Below are positions 22,041 to 31,230 of a DNA stretch of 64,000 nt, piece after piece. The stretch's first letter is position 1. The number at the start of each line of letters is the position of its first letter. The notes under the pieces were generated by a model. That model was not told where the DNA came from. It searched no databases and saw only the letters and a program-made list of their open reading frames with translations. Origin of the DNA: Cognaticolwellia aestuarii (GTDB lineage: Bacteria > Pseudomonadota > Gammaproteobacteria > Enterobacterales > Alteromonadaceae); assembly GCF_002000025.1 (NCBI RefSeq), contig NZ_MUZV01000005.1, positions 1 through 64,000 of the forward strand, given 5' to 3'. The translations under genes and the position numbers were made by a program.

Positions 22041-22845
22041 CTTTTCGAAAAATTAATTCTGTTTAAGCGTTTAATAGTGTCATGATTTCGTTGATAGAGA
22101 AACCACGTTATTGCATAAAGCGCACACTTCTGGCTTTATTTTCTGATCATTTATTAGGGACGCACCAAAGCGCTTATTATACGCAAGCTCGACTTAAAGA
22201 TACCAATGTATTTGAGCATTTATTGTTAATTTTTATACTCTATTGTCATAAACTACCCCTTATTTAAATTCATTTTTGGCTCTGCAGTAAACATTGACTG
22301 ATGCAATTGTCCAACTTAAGGCGCTTTTTCAAGGTACTTTTGCTTAAAGCGTTTTAGATAAATTATTTCTAAGCGGCGCATACATTCATAATCTACTCAG
22401 TGCTTAAGTTGATATACATACACGTTTGTAATGATTACTTTTAGCGGCTTTGCATGAGCTAAAGACTTTCCATAGTAAATAACCTGAACTCTGGATAAAT
22501 AGTAGCTAACTGACTAAAAGTAACTCTTAGCGTTGAAATGTTTAGTTAAGGTAGTGTGACTTTAAGAGGAGTGCTGCTTAAAGCGATAATTTATATAAAA
22601 ATGTTACTATTTCGGTTGAGTCTTACTCTTTGCAGTAGCATGGCAATAATATGTTCAGTGATTGATTAATGACGATAAGTTTTACATTATGTTAATAATC
22701 GCGCAAAATAAATGCATACTATTAAAGTCATGAATGAGTCGACCTTACAGCAGTTGTAATCAGCCTATTCATCAATATCGTTAATATTAACTTACAGTCA
22801 TAAATAAAAGCTAAGCTCTAGCTATTAATAAAAACAGGGATCTGT
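22041..22845. other. Spacer upstream of alaS and of the large lipoprotein gene
   Basis: About 800 bases between two divergently transcribed genes. It contains the second copy of the 19-bp repeat (22480-22498) and no convincing ORF. Genes such as recX or recA, often upstream of alaS in gamma-proteobacteria, are absent, so this flank appears rearranged. Confidence 0.5.
22480..22498 (+). repeat. 19-bp direct repeat, copy 2
   Basis: Identical to 18859-18877 (TAACCTGAACTCTGGATAA) and in the same orientation. The similarity falls off on both sides. Confidence 0.7.
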
Positions 22846-25800
22846 ATGAAAGGACAAATTAAAAACATGCGTTTAGTATGGCTAATTTTATTTAGTTCAC
22901 TATTTTTACAAGCATGTGGTGGTTCAAGTGATAAAACGCCAACATTTAACATTAATGCATCACTTTCATCGATAGCATTTACCAATGAATTTTTGCAAGA
23001 TGAAGGCCACACTATTTCCGTAGATGTTACCTTTGATGGCAGTGGTTTATTGCTTGGTTTTGCCCCTACAGCAAGTCCCGTAGCTTGGTTAAATTACCGT
23101 ATTGAAAACCTAACCAGTAACACCGCTACCATTCATATTGATATTGTCAATGCCGATAGAATTAACCCAGATCTTTACGGTACTACCCTCAGATTATCGA
23201 GTGGTGATCCCGCGACAACAAATTTTGCCCATGCTGATATTAATGTTTCACTACTGATTTGGCAGGCACTAACTTTTGATGATACTTTTGGTGTACAAAG
23301 CATTGCCACGAAAACAATTAACCTCAGTTCAAATGCCGATAACCTTACCTTAGCCACTTCTGTGCCTTGGTTAAGTGTTGATAAAAGCTTTGCCGACGGT
23401 ATAACAACCATAACCGCTACCCCAAACCTTAGCGAGCTCACTGAAGCTAACTTATATACTGGCACTATAGATATAACAACTCCGTTAGGCACCACCCAAT
23501 ATCCCGTTGAATTAAGTTTAGATAACATACATTTATTTGCTGATAAAGCGACTGTTGCCTTAGCTGAAATGGGTAATATTAGTAACAGCCAAACAACAAT
23601 TAACATCAACTCAAATAGTATTTTGCCTTGGGGATGGCAAGCCAGCACTGACGCAAGTTGGTTAACATTAACAGCTGATCCACAAAACAATCAATTAACC
23701 ATCAGTGCTGACAGTACAACTTTAGCGAATAACAGTACAACAATTGCCGAAATCACCTTAACCGGTGACGATACAACGAGCGCAATAGCACAGAGCATTC
23801 AAGTCAGTTTTTACAAGTCAGATGCAAATACTGAAAACAATACGGTTGAAGTTGTAGCTAATAGTAATAGCAGCGAAAACACCAGTGGCGTAGTCATTAA
23901 CCCGTTACTACCTCAATATTACGTTGCCACTAACAACGAGCTTCGCAGTTACCACTTATATACCAATGAGCTGCTATCAACGACAGTTATCGCGCCGGCA
24001 GAAACATTATTAGAGCAACTCATTATTCATCCTGATGCCACTATTATGTTAGCTAAGGCTGTCGAAACCACAGTAATTGACGAAGACACCAGTGAAACAG
24101 TCACACACAGATATCAAATTAATTTAGCTGACATGAGCTTTGTTGAGTTAGCTGAGACCGATATCATCAGCGAACCAGTCAAGTTTGTCCGTATTGACGG
24201 TCGCTACTTCGTTGCAACCGCTATTTTAGAATATGCAAATGAGAATCTAAACCGCGTTGGCTTTGATAGCACGAATGCCTTTTTTGCTCGAGCATTCAAT
24301 ATTGCACAACAAACGCAAGCATTATTCGCACTAGATACCAGTAATGACATCATGTCGATAAAGCGCATCAACTTCAAAGTAAACGATTTTGGCCGTAATC
24401 CAATTAGCAGTGAAATTAGTCATACTTACCGCCCCGAGCTTTTAGGTGACAATGACCAAATTAACGACTTTTATGTTACCGCTGATGAAAAAAATATCTA
24501 TGCTATCAGCCCAACCAGTGAATGGATTAGCTTTGACGGTACAACATTTACCGATAATGGCGTATTAAATAGTGACGATACACTAACAAATTTGGCCCTT
24601 GCTCATAGCGCTAATGATCGCCCTCACTACGTTAGGTTTGAAGATGGTGTTGGCTTTAAAGTTGATGTATACAATGAACAGCAAAGCATAGCGAATAGTA
24701 TTGAATTAGGGCAAAATCAGCCAACTAATATGTTCATTGCTAATGGCGATAGCCGAGCAGTACTCACATCAACAAGTGCTAACACCGTCAGTGTCATCAA
24801 CTTAAGTCAATTTTCTACTTCCGCGCAGCAACTTGCTTTCACAACAAGTTTTGGCAACAGCACTATAGCGCAGCAAGAACTTACACTAATGAATATTGGT
24901 GCAGGTTGGCAAGCAACAGCAACTGCGCCTTGGTTAATATTAACCCAACAAAGTGATGAAAATGGCGATAGTGTTTTAATTGATATCGACCGTAGCTTAA
25001 TAGCCGGTTGGGGCTTAATGACAGCAAGTATTGCAATTTATGATCCCGTAACTGACACCACAAGAGTTATTTTAGTTGAACTAGCGGTTGATGCTATCAG
25101 ATTAAGTAGCAACTACCCTGCCCTTGCCTTTAACAGCTTAGCGACAGAACAAACGTTAGTTCATACGGTTGATATTATGACCAACAGTGAAGCCAACATA
25201 GCTTGGCAAGCAAGTACAAATGTAAACTGGTTATCGCTGTCTGCTGATAACATTAACAACACACTTACTATCACTGGATTGCCAGCCAATATAACGACAG
25301 ACGGTGTTCATAATGCAGTGATCACCTTATCGCCTACCACCGCGGGCTCAGCATTATCAGGCAGCATTAATGTTACATTTAACAAAGGCTCAAGTGATGC
25401 TATTGATGTTGATATAGAAAATATTAGCTTTAATACCTCAGGGATTGTTTTAGATCCTATGCGCCCTTACGTATACATAGCTAATGGCGACAGTTTGAGC
25501 ACTTACCATGTTGTTTCTGGTGCCTTAATTAACACAACGGCTTCACCTGTAGCTGGAGTAGATTTAACTAATTTAGTTATTCACCCTGATGGCTCTATGC
25601 TTTTAGCATCGAATAGTGAAACTTACCTTGATGAAGATGAAGTGGAGCAAACTCGCGTTAACCACTACCAGTTTGATTTAGCTGATTATCAATTTAGTCA
25701 AATCAACAGCGACGATATCACTATAGAGTTTCGCCCACTGATGATAAAAATGATCGCGGGTGCTCCTGTTGTTATCACCCAAACACTTGAGTATGCCGAT

Positions 25801-26352
25801 CTCAACTTAGTTCGCCAATACTGGGATCAAGAAAATGCTTTTTTTGCATCAACAGCTGCCCAAGCAAATAGTACCGATATGTATATGGTTTATAATCAAT
25901 CAGCAACATCACTTGAACGCTTTACCCTAGCGTACAACGCTTATGCTAGTGAAATGGTCTCAGTAACCAATGAACCTGCTTATAGCAACGTAGCTTTTAC
26001 TAACTTATCTAACTTTGCTATTAGTCATGACGGTAATACTATATATACTGCAAATAATGTTAGCGAATGGGCAAGCTTCAATGGCAGCACTTATACTGAT
26101 AACGCGCTACTGCAAGGTAATGCAAACGTACAAACGTTTAACACCAGCACTGATACTGATGATAATAGTTACTTCTATCGCTTTGATCCGACGTTAGGTA
26201 TTACTTACAGTAAGTATAACAATGCCCAAGTCGAACTATGGTCTGAGGTTATTAGCAATGCCACAGCCCAAAGTTACTTAATGCCGGCTTATCAGCGCGT
26301 GCTTATTTATGATGCTAGCACAACAACATTAAGACTACGCTCGCATCAGTAA
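22846..26352 (+). CDS. Large outer-membrane-type lipoprotein with BACON-like and propeller-like repeats
   Basis: A 1168-aa lipoprotein: signal with lipobox LQAC (Cys24) followed by GGSSDK. The N-terminal region has beta-rich repeats of about 90-100 residues with W-L motifs (VPWLSVDKSF, DASWLTLTADP), as in BACON domains, which bind surfaces or glycans in other bacteria. A propeller-like segment follows (about 345-640: LLPQYYVATNNELRSYHLY, LIIHPDATIML). The whole BACON-plus-propeller arrangement then repeats (about 650-1168: APWLILTQQ, VNWLSLSADN, MRPYVYIANGDSLSTYHV, LVIHPDGSMLL). The start has CAGGGAT upstream. No enzyme motif is visible; it is probably a surface adhesion or scaffold protein. 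Confidence 0.75.
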   Translation: MKGQIKNMRLVWLILFSSLFLQACGGSSDKTPTFNINASLSSIAFTNEFLQDEGHTISVDVTFDGSGLLLGFAPTASPVAWLNYRIENLTSNTATIHIDIVNADRINPDLYGTTLRLSSGDPATTNFAHADINVSLLIWQALTFDDTFGVQSIATKTINLSSNADNLTLATSVPWLSVDKSFADGITTITATPNLSELTEANLYTGTIDITTPLGTTQYPVELSLDNIHLFADKATVALAEMGNISNSQTTININSNSILPWGWQASTDASWLTLTADPQNNQLTISADSTTLANNSTTIAEITLTGDDTTSAIAQSIQVSFYKSDANTENNTVEVVANSNSSENTSGVVINPLLPQYYVATNNELRSYHLYTNELLSTTVIAPAETLLEQLIIHPDATIMLAKAVETTVIDEDTSETVTHRYQINLADMSFVELAETDIISEPVKFVRIDGRYFVATAILEYANENLNRVGFDSTNAFFARAFNIAQQTQALFALDTSNDIMSIKRINFKVNDFGRNPISSEISHTYRPELLGDNDQINDFYVTADEKNIYAISPTSEWISFDGTTFTDNGVLNSDDTLTNLALAHSANDRPHYVRFEDGVGFKVDVYNEQQSIANSIELGQNQPTNMFIANGDSRAVLTSTSANTVSVINLSQFSTSAQQLAFTTSFGNSTIAQQELTLMNIGAGWQATATAPWLILTQQSDENGDSVLIDIDRSLIAGWGLMTASIAIYDPVTDTTRVILVELAVDAIRLSSNYPALAFNSLATEQTLVHTVDIMTNSEANIAWQASTNVNWLSLSADNINNTLTITGLPANITTDGVHNAVITLSPTTAGSALSGSINVTFNKGSSDAIDVDIENISFNTSGIVLDPMRPYVYIANGDSLSTYHVVSGALINTTASPVAGVDLTNLVIHPDGSMLLASNSETYLDEDEVEQTRVNHYQFDLADYQFSQINSDDITIEFRPLMIKMIAGAPVVITQTLEYADLNLVRQYWDQENAFFASTAAQANSTDMYMVYNQSATSLERFTLAYNAYASEMVSVTNEPAYSNVAFTNLSNFAISHDGNTIYTANNVSEWASFNGSTYTDNALLQGNANVQTFNTSTDTDDNSYFYRFDPTLGITYSKYNNAQVELWSEVISNATAQSYLMPAYQRVLIYDASTTTLRLRSHQ

Positions 26353-26392
26353 TTCCGGCTAACAATTTATCACACGTATTACTGGCGCCATG

Positions 26393-26420
26393 AAAAAAAC
26401 CGCATGATTGCGGTTTTTTT
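26393..26420 (+). terminator. Terminator of the large lipoprotein gene
   Basis: AAAAAAACCGCA (26393-26404) and TGCGGTTTTTTT (26409-26420) form a stem with a 4-base loop and a T-run, 40 bases after the stop. Confidence 0.92.
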
Positions 26421-26756
26421 ATTTTTGATTTCAAGTCTTTGCTGTAAATAACCAACTAATTTGAATAACCAGTTAATTTAAACAAACCATTCACCCAACA
26501 CTTAATAAGATACTTCCCACTCTGTACTAGCACCTCGTATCAGCATATTTCAGCTCCTGCTCTAAACAAATAGCACCTCTCTTTGTTTAGAAAGATATTT
26601 CAACAAAAAAAATAACCTATTACAATTCAATCACTTAAAGTTAAATAAGGGGTTGATAATCTAGTTTTTTTCTATTTTTACTCATATTTAGATTTTTAAT
26701 AAGATTTTACTGACTGATGCTTTCATTATTACGCTCTCATTAAAAAGGAAAGCTAA
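26421..26756. other. Promoter region of the FGE-like gene
   Basis: An AT-rich stretch with many T and A runs before the AAGGAAAG ribosome-binding site of the next gene. I see no ORF or repeat. Confidence 0.45.
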
Positions 26757-28439
26757 ATGAAATTGAACAAGCTAAGTAAACTAAACAAACTAATAACCCC
26801 GCTATTGTTATCAGCAAGTAGTAGTACTGTACTTTATGCAAACGAGAATAGCAGTGAATTAATTGAGCCTATTATGGTTACCCTTCCCGCCGGTAGCTTT
26901 CAAATGGGCGATATCAATGAAGCAGATGCCCAACCTATACATACCGTTACCTTAAGTGAATTTAGCTTAGGCAAATATGAAGTCACCGTAAAAGAGTTTC
27001 GTCATTTTATAGAAGAAACGGGTTATAACATGCCTGCTCAATGTATCCATCAACTCAATGGCTGGTTTAATTACGGTAAAACTGACGGTACATGGGAAAA
27101 CAATAATCTTAATACCAGTGACTTTCAACCGGTAAACTGTATAGGCTGGCAAGCGGCTACGGCTTATACCCAATGGCTAGCAAAAGAAACCGGACGCCCT
27201 TATCGTTTACCAAGTGAGGCTGAGTGGGAATATGCCGCTAGAGCAGGCACAAGCAGTAAATATTATTTTGGTAACGATCCTGAGCAAACCCTAGTTTGTG
27301 ACTATGAAAATACTGCTGATTTAACCGGTGAAAATATTTTACAACGCGATAGCGGTACCAGTTATGTTAACTTTTTTAATGGTAAATCAAACTGCATTGA
27401 CCACTCAGCTTATGCAAGTATTGTTGGCATGTATAAGCCTAATCCTTTTGGCCTGCACGATATGGTTAGTAATGTGGTTGAGTTTATCGCTGATTGTTAT
27501 AAGGATGATTATAACAATGCCAATAGTAATGGTCAGCCATGGATTGATGACGTTTGTGAGTTTCGAGTATCTCGAGGCGGCAGCTGGCATTGGAATACAT
27601 TCTCAGTTAGCCAAAGAGGTGTCATGCGTGAAGACTTTGTCGGTGCAGTTGAGGGCTTTCGAATAGCACTTGATGGCGCAAGCCCTGCTAAATCGAGTAA
27701 CACTAAAAAATTTATCAAGCAGCTAAAAACAGCGCAACGAAGCGAAAAGTTAAGACGCGATGCTATGCCGCCATATCCCAACAAGGTAACAAACTTAACA
27801 TTAAATCAAAAAGATGGTCTTGTTATCTTAAACTGGGACAAGAGCCCGCAAACCGACATTGAAAGCTATCGTATCTATAGAAATGCCGCTACGGGCAGTA
27901 CATTTAAATTATTAGCGTCAAACATAGTTGAAACAACGTTTAAAGATGCCAATATCGATAGTCATCAATATGAATATACCGTAGTGGCGGTTAGGTATCA
28001 CCAGCAAAGTGATTACAGCAATACAGTAAAAACTCAAGCTTCATGGGTGTATGCTCCTGGCAGAGTGGAAGCAGAAGCCGCAGCTGAACTTACTGATTCT
28101 AGCGTAGGAAGAACCTCTGATATTGATGGTAAGTTTAATTTAACGGGGCCTGTAGGTATTGGTGATAAAGCGATAATAGACTATCAACTTGAAGTTACAC
28201 AATCAGGCCATTATAACCTTAGCTACCGCGTGGCAGCTCCACGAGACACCAAAGGCTTTGTGGTTTTAGTCAATAATAAAGAATTAAGCATTGAAAAAAT
28301 AACAAATACTGGTGGTTATAATGAATGGCAAACGCAAACAGGTGCAAAAATCTACCTTGAAAAAGGTCAGCATAAACTTACTTTGCAATCACTCGATAAT
28401 AACTGGAAGCTAAACTGGCTGAGCCTTAAACAGAAATAA
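26757..28439 (+). CDS. Secreted FGE/SUMF1-fold protein with FN3-like and CBM-like C-terminus
   Basis: 560 aa with a signal peptide (about 1-28, cleavage near LYA). Residues 38-305 have the FGE-sulfatase fold: MVTLPAGSFQMGD, LGKYEVTVKEFRHFIEETGY, RPYRLPSEAEWEYAARAGT, NPFGLHDMVSNVVEFIADCY and FRVSRGGSWHWN. The cysteines that formylglycine-generating enzymes carry after the RGGS motif are missing, so it is unlikely to activate sulfatases. An FN3-like domain (about 345-430, ending TVVAVRYHQQSDYS) and a beta-sandwich resembling carbohydrate-binding module family 6 (about 436-560, RVEAEAAAELTDSSVGRTSD) follow. Strong AAGGAAAG start. Possible extracellular polysaccharide binding; no catalytic role can be assigned. 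Confidence 0.75.
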   Translation: MKLNKLSKLNKLITPLLLSASSSTVLYANENSSELIEPIMVTLPAGSFQMGDINEADAQPIHTVTLSEFSLGKYEVTVKEFRHFIEETGYNMPAQCIHQLNGWFNYGKTDGTWENNNLNTSDFQPVNCIGWQAATAYTQWLAKETGRPYRLPSEAEWEYAARAGTSSKYYFGNDPEQTLVCDYENTADLTGENILQRDSGTSYVNFFNGKSNCIDHSAYASIVGMYKPNPFGLHDMVSNVVEFIADCYKDDYNNANSNGQPWIDDVCEFRVSRGGSWHWNTFSVSQRGVMREDFVGAVEGFRIALDGASPAKSSNTKKFIKQLKTAQRSEKLRRDAMPPYPNKVTNLTLNQKDGLVILNWDKSPQTDIESYRIYRNAATGSTFKLLASNIVETTFKDANIDSHQYEYTVVAVRYHQQSDYSNTVKTQASWVYAPGRVEAEAAAELTDSSVGRTSDIDGKFNLTGPVGIGDKAIIDYQLEVTQSGHYNLSYRVAAPRDTKGFVVLVNNKELSIEKITNTGGYNEWQTQTGAKIYLEKGQHKLTLQSLDNNWKLNWLSLKQK

Positions 28440-28605
28440 TAGCAGTAGCATGTGAAATTAATGTGAGTGCAAGTTAGCATATAAGTGACAATACAAAGTA
28501 TAGGCAGCGATTATGCTGCCTAATTAATTATGCTAATGCCGAGATGAATTACCGCATAATTGACTATCGAAATTACAGCTTTAATTAATCAACTTTAGCG
28601 CAATG

Positions 28606-30447
28606 TTATATTTTCAGTGCCAACAATTTTTCAGCATTATTACGCCGCCAATAGGCAGTTGATTTTTTATCAATATATTGAAAATAAAAATCATAATTTA
28701 CTTGCGTGCTTTTTGTGCTGCACATAAGTAAAGCCATGTCTAAACTAAGCGTAATATTACCGGCCAGCTCTGCTTGTTCAAAGGTGCGCTGGGCATAACT
28801 AACAAATGCTTCCTCATTTTGTTGTGCTTGCGCTAACAAGGTTTTCAAGTATGAGTTTTGGGCGTTATCTTTAGTGACACCACTGATAAGCGCTTGAGCT
28901 TCTGTAAGCCGGTTTTCACTTATATAGTACTCCATCAGTTGTTGGCGACTATTTTGTGCCGCCCAAAAATCAGGTGTTAACGCGGCAAGTGCTAATACTT
29001 GTTTATAATGAGGTGCTTTGTCTTTAGGGCTTTTAGCAAAAATAGCATAATGATATGGCACTATCGCAAAATGATAACTCGGTAATTGGTAAGCTTTCAT
29101 CTTATTTTCGGCTTGTCTTAAATAAAGGTATTTATCATCTTCTTGATGATTCTTATAGGCTAATACAGATAAGTAAGTCAAAGCACTTAACTCGCGTTGC
29201 TTATCTTGAGCATCAAAAGCCAACTGTGCAGATTTAAGTAAACTAGCTTTAATCGCTTGATAATCAGCCTGATTATGATCTATCCAAGACTGTGCGAACC
29301 AAGCATCTGCTTGCCGAGTTAAATCGTTGATATTTTTAAATTGCACGATAGCACTGTCGAGCTTGTTGGCGCTTAATTCAAATAGCGCTTTACGCGTTAA
29401 AACCTCACTTTGAAAGAGTAATGCATTGCCAACATATTGTTCGTTGTTTAGTTCAACTGAGGTGTTTTCCAGTTTATTCGCCATCACCATGGCTTTATCG
29501 AGTTCACCAAGCATTATATAAGTACTGATCAGCTGGCTAAGAATAATAACATCATTCGGTGCTTGTTGATGAGCAATCGACAAGTTTGCTTGTTTCAGCT
29601 CTGGGGCTTGCACTTTATTTAGCAGATCATAAATAACACTCTGTTGTAAATGCAATTGTAGTTGGTTTAAAACCGCTTGTTGATCTTCGCCTGATATTTG
29701 CCCTTGCCACTCTGAAAAAGGGCCCTTTAATATAAAATCAAGGTACGTTTTTTTATTATAGCGTCGAATAAAACCAGATAAAACTAAGGGGTGTGCTTCG
29801 GCTAATAGAGGGTATTGCAACTCCACTGAAGCCTGAAAATTTTCTGCATTTAACTGAGGTAACTCGGTAAAATCAAAGTGTTCATTATCATCAAGTCTGA
29901 CAAACTTCGCTTCATGTTGATTGCTTATCGGGACATAGGCGATACTAATAACAGCGCTTTTCTCTTTTTGAGGGTGTAAAGCCATTAAATTAATCACAGC
30001 AATAATAAAGATCATCAAACTGGCTAACGCAATGATCAGCCGGTAGTTTTTAATTTTTGCTTTTACTGAAAGATTGACTTGTTGAGGGGCAATATTTGCA
30101 CTTATAACGCTTTGAACACTTTCAGGACTTCTAGCATTTCTAGTGTCAACGTGAATTGCATCAACATTAAGTTGCCACTGATAACCTCGTTTTGAAAAGG
30201 TTTTAATGGCCTGATTACCAAAAAGACTTCTTAAATGGCTAATATTTTGAAAGACAGCTTGTTCCGATACCACTTTATCTTGCCAAACATGAGATAAAAT
30301 ATCTTCTTTACTAAAAACATTATCAGGTTGCTCAATAAGTAGCTTGAGTACTTTGGCTTCATTGTGTCGAATAGCCAATGCCTGACCATTTTTTTTAAGT
30401 ACTAAACTTGTACTATCAAATTCAAATTCATTAAATCTATAACGCAT
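28606..30447 (-). CDS. Membrane-anchored winged-helix regulator (CadC/ToxR type) with helical-repeat sensor
   Basis: 613 aa from the ATG at 30447; the longer frame would need a GTG. Residues 1-95 are an OmpR/PhoB-type winged helix (FEFDSTSLVLKKNGQALAIRHNEAKVL, VSEQAVFQNISHLR, TFSKRGYQWQL). A single transmembrane helix lies near 136-157, and the rest is a periplasmic, alpha-helical domain with TPR-like segments (for example LISTYIMLGELDKAMVMANKLE). One-component regulators of this type bind DNA from the inner membrane and sense the periplasm. It is convergent with the FGE-like gene. The target is unknown; the neighbouring surface genes are candidates. Confidence 0.85.
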   Translation of the reverse strand: MRYRFNEFEFDSTSLVLKKNGQALAIRHNEAKVLKLLIEQPDNVFSKEDILSHVWQDKVVSEQAVFQNISHLRSLFGNQAIKTFSKRGYQWQLNVDAIHVDTRNARSPESVQSVISANIAPQQVNLSVKAKIKNYRLIIALASLMIFIIAVINLMALHPQKEKSAVISIAYVPISNQHEAKFVRLDDNEHFDFTELPQLNAENFQASVELQYPLLAEAHPLVLSGFIRRYNKKTYLDFILKGPFSEWQGQISGEDQQAVLNQLQLHLQQSVIYDLLNKVQAPELKQANLSIAHQQAPNDVIILSQLISTYIMLGELDKAMVMANKLENTSVELNNEQYVGNALLFQSEVLTRKALFELSANKLDSAIVQFKNINDLTRQADAWFAQSWIDHNQADYQAIKASLLKSAQLAFDAQDKQRELSALTYLSVLAYKNHQEDDKYLYLRQAENKMKAYQLPSYHFAIVPYHYAIFAKSPKDKAPHYKQVLALAALTPDFWAAQNSRQQLMEYYISENRLTEAQALISGVTKDNAQNSYLKTLLAQAQQNEEAFVSYAQRTFEQAELAGNITLSLDMALLMCSTKSTQVNYDFYFQYIDKKSTAYWRRNNAEKLLALKI

Positions 30448-30563
30448 TGTTTTTATTAGAATAGCTCTTCTCGTTATTTGTTGCACTCATATCTTAACGT
30501 ATTAGCTGATAAAGAGTAGAAGTTTGTCAAAAGTAGAGTAAAAAGAAATTACAATGACTTCTA

Positions 30564-30699
30564 TATACCCAGGCCACTTGAAGATACAAGATTAGGCAAG
30601 TCGAGAAAAGATTAGCACAAAACATTGATTGCAACCGAAACCATGGATGGTGAAGGAAAATCGAAGCAGGATGCCAGAGCCTAAAATGGTTTGGGTATA
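30564..30699. mobile_element. MITE-like element, about 136 bp
   Basis: TATACCCAGGCCA at the left end and TGGTTTGGGTATA at the right end are inverted repeats matching at 11 of 13 positions. The interior (CACTTGAAGATACAAG) contains no ORF of its own. TATACCC...CACTTGAAGAT ends resemble short repeats I recall from Vibrio and Pseudoalteromonas intergenic regions. It sits in the gap upstream of the regulator gene. Confidence 0.5.
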
Positions 30700-30790
30700 C
30701 ATGGCATCGAGTGGTGACAGGCAAAATTTAGATATGGCACTCACCCTAAAATGAAAATAACGGCGAAAGTGCATAAGTCATATTTTTCAA

Positions 30791-30808
30791 TTTAGGCTGA
30801 GTGTCCTC
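30791..30808 (-). repeat. Weak REP-like repeat copy
   Basis: On the minus strand GAGGACACTCAGCCTAAA resembles the GAGGACACCCA...TTTTAAAT repeats found at 38.9-39.6 kb. It lies at the upstream edge of the IS256 remnant. The match is partial. Confidence 0.35.
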
Positions 30809-30822
30809 TTAATTGTCCTTAT

Positions 30823-31188
30823 CAATCAGTCACTGAAGATGAAGCTCTGTTGTCGCTCGACCAATTTGAGCATCGATGGGATAGTAAATACCCGAGCACC
30901 TCTCGCTCATGGCGAAGTAACTGGCAAAACGTCAGCACGTTATTTAACTACCCTGACGATATACGCAAAGCGATTTATTCCACGAATGCGATAGAGTCAC
31001 TGAACAGCGTTATTCGTAAGGCGATTAAAAAACGTAAGTTATTTCCACATGATGATTCAGCGAAGAAAGTTATCTATTTGGCGATTGAGCAAGCGTCGAA
31101 AAAATGGACGATGCCGATAAGAAATTGGAAAACGGCCTTGAATCGATTTATGATTGAATTCGAAGACCGTTTGAAAGATGTTATTTAA
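30823..31188 (+). pseudogene. IS256-family transposase, C-terminal remnant
   Basis: The frame reads SVTEDEALLSLDQFEHRWDS, then WRSNWQNVSTLFNYPDDIRKAIYSTNAIESLNSVIRKA and WKTALNRFMIEFEDRL, the conserved C-terminal part of IS256 (mutator-type) transposases. The N-terminal two thirds, with the first two catalytic acidic residues, are missing, and no ATG start exists, so the gene is dead. It forms the tail of a truncated element ending near 31221. Confidence 0.9.
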
Positions 31189-31221
31189 ACCTGGCAGTTA
31201 CACAAAATGTGTTACAGGGTC
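30823..31221 (+). mobile_element. Truncated IS256-family element
   Basis: Comprises the transposase remnant and a probable right end, GGCAGTTACACAAAATGTGT followed by TACAGGGTC (31193-31221), a form typical of IS256 termini. No left end is seen; the element appears to have been deleted from the left, perhaps when the adjacent MITE-like and REP-like sequences arrived. Confidence 0.75.
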
Positions 31222-31230
31222 ATCATAACT

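Noticed and set aside
22082-22267. 61-aa plus-strand ORF upstream of alaS
   Set aside because: It has no Shine-Dalgarno sequence, odd composition and no recognisable feature in an AT-rich spacer.
30527-30774. Two overlapping minus-strand ORFs of 60-65 aa
   Set aside because: They lie across the MITE-like repeat and lack protein-like composition.
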